This document shows, one piece after another, positions 1 through 6,159 of a stretch of 7,089 bases of DNA. Each line of letters begins with the position of its first letter. The first letter of the stretch is position 1. The notes under the pieces are model-generated. The model saw nothing but the letters and a program-made list of their open reading frames with translations, did not search any database and was not told the DNA's origin. Both the position numbers and the translations under genes were made by a program. The stretch is from Candidatus Hydrogenedentota bacterium (GTDB lineage Bacteria; Hydrogenedentota; Hydrogenedentia; Hydrogenedentales; SLHB01), in contig DUZM01000162.1 of assembly GCA_013349485.1 (NCBI GenBank), positions 1 to 7,089 on the forward strand, in the 5' to 3' direction.

Positions 1-615
1 ACACGGATCTCGATATCGGTCGGGTTCGTCGCCGTGAGCATATACGTGACGATCGGCATAATCGTCGGCGCAATCGCGGGATACTACGGCGGCTGGGTGG
101 ACGTTTGGGCACAACGGCTCATCGAGGTCATGATGTGCTTCCCGGTGTTCTTCTTGGTGTTAGCCCTGATCGCCTTCCTACCACCCAGCATCTATAACAT
201 CATGGTGGTGATAGGCATCACGGGCTGGACGGGCGTGGCGCGGCTGATTCGTGGCGAGTTTCTCAAGTTGCGCGAAGGCGATTTCGCGGTGGCCGCACGC
301 GCCACGGGGCTGAGCAGCCGACGTGTCATGTTCCGCCATTTGCTGCCCAACGCGTTGGCGCCCGTGTTGGTGAGCGCAACGTTTGGCGTTGCCGGGGCGA
401 TTCTGACGGAATCCGGGCTGAGTTTTCTGGGATTCGGCGTCCAACCGCCTACAGCGAGTTGGGGCGAGTTGCTCAACCAATCGCAGCGCCTGGCGGCCAG
501 TGGGATTTGGTGGCTGGTGGTGTTTCCGGGGCTAGCTATTTTCTTGACGGTGACCGCGTTCAATCTCGTGGGCGAGGGGCTGCGCGATGCGATGGATCCG
601 AGGTTGAGGCAGTGA
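1..615 (+). CDS. oppC: ABC peptide transporter permease, OppC/DppC type (5' end outside window)
   Basis: This is the C-terminal 204 residues of an inner-membrane permease of the oligopeptide/dipeptide/nickel importer family, one of the two membrane subunits that form the channel. The frame is open from base 1, so the gene begins upstream; the GTG at 34 is internal. Visible hallmarks are the AGYYGGWVD segment after a hydrophobic helix, the cytoplasmic EAA loop (VAARATGLS at visible residues 97-105, then RHLLPN at 112-117) that contacts the ATPases, the LSFLGFGVQPP segment, and the ending NLVGEGLRDAMDPRLR typical of OppC/DppC rather than OppB/DppB. Several hydrophobic membrane helices are evident. 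The two ATPase genes follow on the same strand, as expected for this operon. The gap to oppD (231 bases) is long for such an operon and holds a palindromic element. The family is sure; the substrate cannot be told, so the symbol marks position in the family only. Confidence 0.95.
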   Translation, partial: TRISISVGFVAVSIYVTIGIIVGAIAGYYGGWVDVWAQRLIEVMMCFPVFFLVLALIAFLPPSIYNIMVVIGITGWTGVARLIRGEFLKLREGDFAVAARATGLSSRRVMFRHLLPNALAPVLVSATFGVAGAILTESGLSFLGFGVQPPTASWGELLNQSQRLAASGIWWLVVFPGLAIFLTVTAFNLVGEGLRDAMDPRLRQ

Positions 616-700
616 TTCCCGGGGATTGGCAATAAGGGTGCGGACTATGGGCGTAATAAAGAAGACGCCACGGACAAAAGCCGAAAGCAGCGACTTTCCC

Positions 701-793
701 GTCATTGCGAGCGACCAAAGGGAGCGCGGCAATCACTTCTGCCACAAGCTCTTGGCAGATGTGGTTGCTCCGTCGAGGACTCCTCGCAAGGAC
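701..793. repeat. Imperfect palindromic element, REP/MITE-like, between permease and oppD
   Basis: The outer arms are GTCATTGCGAG (701-711) and CTCGCAAGGAC (783-793), which pair at 10 of 11 positions. The inner arms CTGCCA (739-744) and TGGCAG (753-758) pair perfectly around an eight-base centre. Between them, GCGGCAATCAC on the left roughly mirrors GTGGTTGCTCCG on the right. Dispersed non-coding repeats starting GTCATTGCGAG are common in many bacterial genomes, so I read this as one copy of such a family; that rests on recollection, not a search. It lies about 50 bases before the oppD start. On the transcript it would fold into a long stem that could act as an RNA processing or stability element, or partly attenuate transcription of the ATPase genes. 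No transposase or clear target-site duplication was seen. Confidence 0.6.
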
Positions 794-846
794 CCTTTGG
801 GAGACTTTTGCCGGAGACGTCAAAGAAGGTTGTCCGGAAAACCATC

Positions 847-1878
847 ATGAAACCCGGCCTTAGTATCAGGAATCTTAAGACGCATTTCTTTACCGACGCA
901 GGCGTAGCGTTGGCGGTGGACGGGGTATCGTTGGACATTCCGGCAGGTAAAACGGTGGCGCTGGTCGGGGAGAGTGGCTGCGGCAAAAGCGTCACGGCGC
1001 TGTCGATTCTGCGGCTCGTGCCCGATCCGCCGGGCCGCATTGTAGCCGGCGAGATCCTCCTCGACGGCAAGAATCTCATCGAGTTGTCTGAGCGGGAAAT
1101 GCGCGATGTCCGCGGCAACGCCATCTCCATGATTTTCCAGGAGCCGATGACGTCTCTGAACCCGGTATTCCGTGTGGGGAACCAGATTGCGGCAGCCATA
1201 CGGCTTCACCGGGGCGTTGCGCGTCAAGAGGCCCGTGATCAAACCGTCGAACTCTTCAGGAAAGTCGGCATCCCGAGTCCCGAACAACGGGTAGACGATT
1301 ATCCGCACCAAATGTCGGGCGGGATGCGACAGCGAGCCATGATCGCTATGGCGCTGGCCTGCGACCCTTCGCTTCTGATTGCCGACGAGCCGACCACGGC
1401 GCTGGATGTGACGATTCAGGCGCAGATACTCGAGTTGCTCGCCGCGCTCCAAGCCGATACGGGGATGGCGATTTTATTGATCACGCATGATCTCGGGATC
1501 GTGGCCGATGTGGCCCACGAGGTAGCCATTATGTACGCGGGCAAGATCGTTGAGCAGGCGCCGGTACGCGCGTTATTCGCTGCGCCCGAGCATCCGTATA
1601 CAACGTGCTTGTTCAAATCCTTGCCCAAAGTGAGCGAGAAACGCCAGCGATTGTACGCGATCAAGGGCAACGTGCCCAACGCAACCGATTTCCCCCCGGG
1701 ATGCCGGTTCCACCCGCGTTGTCCGCACGCAATGGACGTGTGCGAGCACGACGAGCCACGCTCGGGACCCCCGGGCGAGGATCACACTGTAGCGTGTTGG
1801 CTCTACGACGAAGAGACCATGGCCTCCCGAGGCCGGCCGGTTGGCTTGCCTGAACACAATGAGGACGATCCGCCGTGA
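847..1878 (+). CDS. oppD: Peptide ABC transporter ATP-binding protein, OppD/DppD type
   Basis: One of the two nucleotide-binding subunits that power peptide import, acting on the cytoplasmic face of the permeases. The protein is 343 residues, normal for the family. Visible motifs: Walker A GESGCGKS (41-48), Q-loop with MIFQEPMTSLNP (Gln98), signature MSGGM (156-160), Walker B LLIADE (176-181), D-loop ALD (185-187) and H-loop His214. The C-terminal oligopeptide-transporter extension has HPYT near 249 and four cysteines (286, 292, 299, 317; spacing C-x5-C-x6-C-x17-C) that match the iron-sulphur-type cluster motif of DppD/OppD proteins. I chose ATG 847 because family members usually begin just before the first beta strand (LSIRNLKTHF). 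A TTG at 808 is in frame but would start inside the region next to the palindrome. The Shine-Dalgarno is weak (GGAAA 836-840). The stop overlaps the oppF start. Confidence 0.95.
   Translation: MKPGLSIRNLKTHFFTDAGVALAVDGVSLDIPAGKTVALVGESGCGKSVTALSILRLVPDPPGRIVAGEILLDGKNLIELSEREMRDVRGNAISMIFQEPMTSLNPVFRVGNQIAAAIRLHRGVARQEARDQTVELFRKVGIPSPEQRVDDYPHQMSGGMRQRAMIAMALACDPSLLIADEPTTALDVTIQAQILELLAALQADTGMAILLITHDLGIVADVAHEVAIMYAGKIVEQAPVRALFAAPEHPYTTCLFKSLPKVSEKRQRLYAIKGNVPNATDFPPGCRFHPRCPHAMDVCEHDEPRSGPPGEDHTVACWLYDEETMASRGRPVGLPEHNEDDPP
1861..1865 (+). promoter_or_regulatory. Ribosome binding site for oppF
   Basis: GAGGA lies nine bases before the GTG start at 1875, inside the last codons of oppD. 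It supports the GTG start and fits translational coupling through the four-base GTGA overlap (1875-1878). Confidence 0.65.
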
Positions 1879-2870
1879 GCAGTGACGCGGAAAATAGCAC
1901 GTTGCTGGACGTAAAGGATCTCGTGAAACACTTCCCGGTGCGGAGAGGGGTGTTCTCGCGAGTAACGGGGGCCGTACATGCCGTCGACGGCGTTTCGTTC
2001 ACGATTCCGCGGGGCGAAACGCTCAGTCTTGTCGGCGAAAGCGGCAGCGGCAAGACGACGGCAGGCCGGGCAATTCTGCGACTGATCGAGCCTACGTCGG
2101 GGACGGTCATTTTCGACGGCGTGGATGTGTGCGGTCTCGGTAAAGGCGAACTGCGCGCCTTGCGCAAGCGGATGCAACCGATCTTTCAGGATCCCTACGG
2201 GTCGCTCAACCCGCGGATGACGGTTCACTCAGTTCTAGCGGAGGCGCTGCGCGCGCACGGCATCGTGCCTCGTGGGCAGCGCAGAGGGCGTGTTCTTGAA
2301 TTGCTGGATTTGGTAGGCCTGCCGCCGGAAAGCGCCGATCGGTATCCCAATGAGTTCAGCGGCGGACAACGGCAACGGATCGGCATCGCCCGCGCGCTGG
2401 CCGTCGAACCGGAGCTTGTCGTGGCGGATGAGCCGATCTCGGCGCTGGACGTCTCGATTCAGGCGCAAATCCTCAACCTGCTCCACGATCTCCAGCAGAA
2501 ACTCGGCCTCACGTACCTGTTCATCGGGCATGACCTGAGCGTGATTCGCCACATCGCCGATCAGGTGGCCGTGATGTACCTGGGCCGCATCGTCGAGTTG
2601 GGTTCTGTTGCAGACGTATTCGAGCGGCACGTGCATCCGTACACTAAGGCGCTACTATCGGCCGTGCCCGTGCCCGATCCCGAGTCGAAGCGACGCCGGA
2701 TTGTGCTCGAGGGCGACGTGCCCAGCCCCATCAATCCGCCGCCCGGCTGCCCGTTCCATCCGCGCTGTCCCGACGCGCAACCGTCCTGCGCCCTAACCGA
2801 ACAGCGCCTTGTCGAAGTCGCCCCGGGACACCGCGCCGCCTGTCACATCCACGTGCCTGCGCAAGAGTAG
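1875..2870 (+). CDS. oppF: Peptide ABC transporter ATP-binding protein, OppF/DppF type
   Basis: The second ATPase of the peptide importer, pairing with the OppD-type subunit. It is 331 residues, the usual family length. Motifs: Walker A GESGSGKT (54-61), Q-loop IFQDPYGSLNPR (Gln105), signature FSGGQ (161-165), Walker B LVVADE (181-186), D-loop ALD (190-192) and H-loop His219. The H-loop context is FIGHD where FISHD is more usual. The RRGVFSR stretch (23-29) before the first strand is typical of OppF/DppF. The C-terminal extension has four cysteines at 292, 298, 305 and 323, with exactly the same spacing as in the partner OppD. Translation starts at GTG 1875, overlapping the oppD stop. The last 16 codons before the divergent tail are duplicated about 3.1 kb downstream as a relic (5973-6020). 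Confidence 0.95.
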   Translation: MSSDAENSTLLDVKDLVKHFPVRRGVFSRVTGAVHAVDGVSFTIPRGETLSLVGESGSGKTTAGRAILRLIEPTSGTVIFDGVDVCGLGKGELRALRKRMQPIFQDPYGSLNPRMTVHSVLAEALRAHGIVPRGQRRGRVLELLDLVGLPPESADRYPNEFSGGQRQRIGIARALAVEPELVVADEPISALDVSIQAQILNLLHDLQQKLGLTYLFIGHDLSVIRHIADQVAVMYLGRIVELGSVADVFERHVHPYTKALLSAVPVPDPESKRRRIVLEGDVPSPINPPPGCPFHPRCPDAQPSCALTEQRLVEVAPGHRAACHIHVPAQE

Positions 2871-2886
2871 GCCCAAGCCGCTGGGC
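2871..2886. terminator. Short hairpin right after oppF, possible weak bidirectional terminator
   Basis: GCCCA (2871-2875) pairs with TGGGC (2882-2886) around six bases, directly after the oppF stop and about 25 bases past the stop of the convergent fabA relic. There is no T-tract on either side, so an intrinsic terminator is doubtful. Confidence 0.25.
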
Positions 2887-2911
2887 GGGGTAATCTGGGC
2901 ACCCGGTTAGG

Positions 2912-3031
2912 TTAGAACCCTTCAGTGGATTCGAAAATCCCGACGCGTAACCCTTTTGCGGTGTACATATCTCTACCCTCAACGGAGACGGCACCGTCGG
3001 CCACGGCCAGAACAAGTTCGGCCGGCAGGCC
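2912..3031 (-). pseudogene. fabA: FabA C-terminal relic (3-hydroxydecanoyl-ACP dehydratase), 5' part missing
   Basis: Read on the minus strand and ending at TAA (2912-2914), this frame gives a tail containing ELVLAVADG, VSVEGRDMYTAKGL, RVGIF and the terminal ESTEGF. That pattern (ADG..-V-GR-.Y.A..L.VG.F...F at the very end) is the C-terminus of FabA, which dehydrates and isomerises 3-hydroxydecanoyl-ACP in unsaturated fatty acid synthesis. About half the residues agree with the E. coli FabA tail as I recall it. Only about 36-40 C-terminal residues are recognisable. Further upstream the frame gives unrelated residues and meets a stop at 3080-3082, and the catalytic histidine half is absent from all three minus-strand frames there. 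No start codon with a ribosome site is present. It is therefore a truncated relic, convergent to oppF and just beyond the 3' end of the sigma-fusion gene. Confidence 0.75.
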
Positions 3032-3040
3032 AAGCGATAA

Positions 3041-3080
3041 TGCTCTGAGTCCGCTCGGCTCAGCACAACAGCTGTTTTTT
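3041..3080 (+). terminator. Candidate terminator region with T6 tract
   Basis: CTGAG (3045-3049) pairs with CTCAG (3059-3063), and CAGC (3061-3064) can pair instead with GCTG (3071-3074), which is followed directly by six T (3075-3080). On the + strand this could end transcripts running through from the peptide transporter operon, about 170-200 bases past oppF. Both stems are short (4-5 base pairs), so it is weak as an intrinsic terminator. Together with the fabA relic and the hairpin at 2871-2886, this is all I see between oppF and the sigma-fusion gene. Confidence 0.3.
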
Positions 3081-3111
3081 CATGCCACGAGCCCCGTTGT
3101 CACCCTGCGCC

Positions 3112-5871
3112 TTACCTGGGGGCACTCAGCCGCACTTCGCCGAACATGGTCACTTCTTCGGGCATGAACTCGATGGCTTCCGAGGTCCAGGTTAGTGACC
3201 CCCCATCTCCCCCCAAAACCCGGATTTCCACTGAGGCCCTTGTAGCGGGCACTTGGTCCGCCAAGGCAAACGTCCCATGGCCGTCGGTGCGTGTTTCCAG
3301 GCTGAACACGGGGCCTTCTGCACAACACACAGCGATGCCTACGAGTGTGTACGCCGCGGGTCTTCCGTCCGGGAGTAGGACCGTTGCTTCGAGGCCGCTG
3401 GCCCGAAACATGACTAGCGTTTCCTCGGGGAAAACTTCGCCAGGCGCGCCTACTACGGGAGTCGAATCCGTCGCAAGATAACCGGCATGTGAGCGTAGCT
3501 CTATCCACGAATTAAGCCCGGGAGGGAATCCAGACCACGAAAACCGCCCGTCCTCATCTGTGGCGTGTCTCAACCCTCCGGACCCCTCGGAGTGGACACT
3601 GGCGGGCACCCCAGCCAGAGCGTTCCCTGCCCTGTCCACGGCACGTACCGAAAGCGTGACCGGGTCGGGCATGACCAAGTCGACCACCTTCTCCTCTCCG
3701 CCGCCAACACGAACTTCCTTTCCATACTGGGCAACCCATTCATCTGGGTCGGACCAATCCTCGGGCTCGCCCAACAGGTATCCTGGGCAAATCACGTAGT
3801 TGCCCGGTTCTGCCAGACGCAACGCGTACGAACCGTCCGCCTCAGTCACGCAGTACCCCGCCACCCGGAAATCTTTCATATGGGCCACGGCAACGTAGCG
3901 CAGGGGTTGGCCGGAGACAACGCCCGATACCAACCCGCGTACTGTGATTGGGGCGCCCAAGGCAACGTCCCACACTAGTGGCGTCCCCGGTTCCGGCAAG
4001 AGACTCCGTTGCGCCGTCATGACTGAGCCCCGGGCGTCCGCGACCCTTGCCTGGTAACGGTTTCCTGAAACGACCCCGGCAATCTCATATCGTCCGTCGA
4101 CCTCGGACACGCCAATGAGTTCCGGCGCAACATTGTAATTCACCGGCATCCCGGGCGACACCGGCGCCAATTGGACGTAGAAGCCGGCGGCAGGCGATCC
4201 GTCACGCCAGGTGATACGCCCCGTCAATGCGACTGTTTCACCCATGCGTAACTCGAGGAATTCCCCACTGGACAAGGAGATTTCGGGAAAGGTCGCCGTC
4301 CCGTATCGTGGCGAAGACGCCAACAACATGGCGAGGGTCGCATTCTCATAGAAGGAAAGAACAAAAACTCCGTCGGTGTCCGTGTAGGCGGTGGGCGTCT
4401 GCGGCTTGACCCGCGAAAGCGATCGGCCCGGCTCGTCGGCATAGCCGACCATGGCCGCTTGGATTCTCGCGTCAGTCACCGGTGCATCCTGCGCCGTGAG
4501 CAGCCTGCCGATCAGCGTCGCGCCCGGAGGCAGGATGAAGTCCACCCCCGTCAGACGGCTCCCCGGACGGATTTCCACGTCTTCAGAAGCGGGGCCGTAA
4601 TCCACCGCGCTTACGGTGATATGGGCCGTCCCCTCGAAGCGGATATCGGCGATCTCATAGCGCCCATCCCCGTCCGTGACGGCCTCGAAGGCGCGCTCAC
4701 CCTCTTGTAGTGCAAAGCCGTACAGGAGCGGCTCGTTACTCCAGTCGACGCCTGCGGCCAAGGCGGTTAGACGGGCGCCCGGAATAGGGAGTCCTTGCTG
4801 ATTCACAACCGTTCCCGATACCGAACCGTATTCCTGAGGCCCCGCTATCTCACCCTTGCGGAGGCGCTTCGGCTTCTCAGTCCTTTCGGAACGCACTTCT
4901 CGATCGTCTTTCTGCGCCGTCGTTATGCCCGGGGCGTTTCCCTCGCCGCTCACAGCCGCCGCCCGCTCTTCACGCTGTGCCTCATCCAGGTTCGGCCCGC
5001 CTGCGTTGGAATGCGGTTCCTGCGTGGTTCGAGAAAGGGAGCTTTCCTTCGAGACTATCCAACGGACTTTGCCCGCCGGACTGTCTGACTGGAATCTGCC
5101 GCGACTTCTCAGCCCAAGATACAGCCCGGCGCAGATCGCGACCGCTATTGCACACACAACCACCGTTTTCAGTTTCATTGCAGCAAGGCTTCCTATGACT
5201 GTTGCGTTTGCTGCCAAGGCCGACTCCGCACTGGATGCGCCGGAGACCGCCAGTTTTCCCAGCGCGGCCATGAGCGACGCCGGAGCCGCGGCCGCCTCAG
5301 CGATGTTTGCGGCCATCATGGCGGCCAGACAGGACGCTGTAACTGCTACGCCACGCTTTCTCAAGGATTTGCGGATGAGCGCGATGCCTCGATCTATTCG
5401 ATACGCGACCGTCCGCGGAGAAACGTTCAGTGTTCGCGCTATGGATGCGAGCGACTCGGTCTCGAGGAAATGTGCGACCATGGGTACTCGAAGTTTTTCG
5501 GGCAGTGCCGCCATGGCTTCGTCCACGTACGCATATACGTCGCCCCACTCGGGTTCGGCGTGTGCCTCGCGCCCGGCGGCAAACCGCCCTTCACGCTCCC
5601 GTCGCCGCGTCTCGGAACGAATCCGCTTGAGGGAAAGATTGGTCGCTACACGGTGCAACCACGGCCCAAGATACGGCCCCGGCGCACGTTTTACCTGCGC
5701 AAGTGCCTCGAAACAGTCCTGGGCGACATCCTCGGCCTCGGCTGCGCTTCCCAAAATGCGCCGACACGTGGCATAGACCATACCCGAATGGCGAACGAAG
5801 ATCTCCCTAAACGCTCGCGCCTCGCGCCGGGTGATCCAGCGCTCGAGAACATATTTGTCCGTGTCGCTCAT
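3112..5871 (-). CDS. ECF sigma factor fused to a membrane helix and six carboxypeptidase-regulatory-like repeats
   Basis: A predicted membrane-anchored sigma factor of 919 residues. Residues 21-92 form sigma region 2 (FREIFVRHSGMVYATCRRIL, then DVAQDCFEAL at 48-57, then PWLHRVATN at 70-78). Residues 117-173 form region 4, with a helix-turn-helix LASIARTLNVSPRTVAYRI. An Ala-rich stretch (175-231) precedes one strong membrane helix (about 236-254, VVVCAIAVAICAGLYLGL). A charged Ser/Glu/Arg-rich linker (259-348) follows. Residues 349-919 hold six Ig-like repeats of carboxypeptidase-regulatory type, marked by TDGDG 399, TDTDG 497, SEVDG 589, TEADG 676, TDEDG 771 and TDGHG 862. The likely topology is sigma domain in the cytoplasm and repeats outside. 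ECF factors with long C-terminal fusions are known from Planctomycetes; the sensing role is inference. ATG 5871 is chosen because the sigma fold begins there. In-frame starts at GTG 5886 (GGGGGT at 5893-5898) and ATG 5904 are possible. No anti-sigma gene is adjacent. Confidence 0.9.
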   Translation of the reverse strand: MSDTDKYVLERWITRREARAFREIFVRHSGMVYATCRRILGSAAEAEDVAQDCFEALAQVKRAPGPYLGPWLHRVATNLSLKRIRSETRRREREGRFAAGREAHAEPEWGDVYAYVDEAMAALPEKLRVPMVAHFLETESLASIARTLNVSPRTVAYRIDRGIALIRKSLRKRGVAVTASCLAAMMAANIAEAAAAPASLMAALGKLAVSGASSAESALAANATVIGSLAAMKLKTVVVCAIAVAICAGLYLGLRSRGRFQSDSPAGKVRWIVSKESSLSRTTQEPHSNAGGPNLDEAQREERAAAVSGEGNAPGITTAQKDDREVRSERTEKPKRLRKGEIAGPQEYGSVSGTVVNQQGLPIPGARLTALAAGVDWSNEPLLYGFALQEGERAFEAVTDGDGRYEIADIRFEGTAHITVSAVDYGPASEDVEIRPGSRLTGVDFILPPGATLIGRLLTAQDAPVTDARIQAAMVGYADEPGRSLSRVKPQTPTAYTDTDGVFVLSFYENATLAMLLASSPRYGTATFPEISLSSGEFLELRMGETVALTGRITWRDGSPAAGFYVQLAPVSPGMPVNYNVAPELIGVSEVDGRYEIAGVVSGNRYQARVADARGSVMTAQRSLLPEPGTPLVWDVALGAPITVRGLVSGVVSGQPLRYVAVAHMKDFRVAGYCVTEADGSYALRLAEPGNYVICPGYLLGEPEDWSDPDEWVAQYGKEVRVGGGEEKVVDLVMPDPVTLSVRAVDRAGNALAGVPASVHSEGSGGLRHATDEDGRFSWSGFPPGLNSWIELRSHAGYLATDSTPVVGAPGEVFPEETLVMFRASGLEATVLLPDGRPAAYTLVGIAVCCAEGPVFSLETRTDGHGTFALADQVPATRASVEIRVLGGDGGSLTWTSEAIEFMPEEVTMFGEVRLSAPR

Positions 5872-5902
5872 GGCACAGCCATTCACACAGGTACCCCCAA
5901 TC

Positions 5903-5908
5903 ATTCTA
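5903..5908 (-). promoter_or_regulatory. Possible -10 element upstream of the sigma-fusion gene
   Basis: TAGAAT on the minus strand is one base off TATAAT and would place the transcript start about 20 bases before ATG 5871, leaving a short leader. The best -35 match, TTGGCC, is 19 bases away, which is long. An ECF gene may instead use a promoter recognised by its own product. If correct, this argues against the ATG at 5904, which overlaps the element. Confidence 0.2.
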
Positions 5909-5969
5909 CTCTTAGATCCCCGCCCACGGCCAAAAGCGCAAGAAAAGGCGGCGACGTGACGCGAGTACG

Positions 5970-6047
5970 ATGGTCGAGGTCGCCCCGGGATACCGCGCCG
6001 CGTGCCACATCCACGCGCCGGAGGAGACGGATGATCGGCCCGTCTGA
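5970..6047 (+). pseudogene. Relic of a duplicated oppF 3' end
   Basis: On the + strand, ATG 5970 is followed by codons for VEVAPGYRAACHIHAP and a divergent tail EETDDRPV, ending at TGA 6045-6047. The first 16 of these codons (5973-6020) match codons 313-328 of the intact oppF (2811-2858) at 42 of 48 bases and 14 of 16 residues. Four of the six changes are silent (GAA/GAG, GCC/GCG, TGT/TGC, CCT/CCG), as expected of a copy that diverged while still coding. Upstream the frame reads Lys/Arg-rich residues with no oppF similarity and none of the preceding cysteines, so the copy is truncated at about 5960-5972. It includes the last cysteine of the C-terminal cluster. It lies antisense to the leader of the sigma-fusion gene. 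It could derive from duplication of this operon or from a close paralogue elsewhere. Confidence 0.75.
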
Positions 6048-6159
6048 GAGGCGCTCGCCGCTCGTCAAGCCGCGTTTCCGGTCGATCGTGTCCAGACGAG
6101 AGCGAGACGAGCAACTTGCGAGCCGACTTCGAGTCAGCTTGGATTCCTTGTTGGCCCGG
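6048..6159. other. Intergenic remainder between oppF relic and dinB-family gene
   Basis: Apart from the hairpin at 6121-6139, I see no gene, promoter or repeat that stands out. GCTCGTC near 6058 and GACGAGC near 6107 are complementary but about 40 bases apart, too loose to call. Confidence 0.4.
6121..6139 (-). terminator. Hairpin 20 bases past the DinB-family gene
   Basis: On the minus-strand transcript AGCUGACU pairs with AGUCGGCU across a CGA loop: eight pairs, one of them G-U. On the + strand the same position is a C-A mismatch, so the structure favours the minus transcript and sits just after the DinB-family stop. No U-tract follows, so it may mark a factor-dependent end or simply protect the 3' end. 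Confidence 0.4.

Noticed and set aside
626..850. Possible small gene of 74 codons between the permease gene and oppD
   Set aside because: It runs through the palindromic element, has no good ribosome site, overlaps the oppD start and shows no recognisable protein pattern.
820..1452. 210-codon minus-strand open frame inside oppD
   Set aside because: It is antisense to a complete ATPase with all motifs in place; its translation is Arg/His-rich with no family pattern.
2978..3040. Plus-strand frame reading LNGDGTVG, like a dockerin or EF-hand loop
   Set aside because: It is antisense to the better supported FabA tail, stays open for only about 30 codons after a stop and has no second loop. The calcium-loop look is a shadow.
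4856..5776. 306-codon plus-strand open frame opposite the sigma and linker region
   Set aside because: It is antisense to clear sigma-70 domains, its translation is low-complexity Ala/Arg/Ser-rich with no recognisable motif, and open antisense frames are common in GC-rich genes.
6058..6113. GCTCGTC and GACGAGC as a possible hairpin or inverted repeat pair
   Set aside because: Seven-base arms about 40 bases apart in GC-rich DNA are expected by chance, and nothing marks them as mobile-element ends.
5872..6114. 81-codon N-terminal extension of the sigma-fusion frame
   Set aside because: The residues are Arg/Pro/Gly-rich and unlike any sigma N-terminus. The extension would run antisense through the oppF relic; ECF proteins normally begin near MSDTDKYVLERW.
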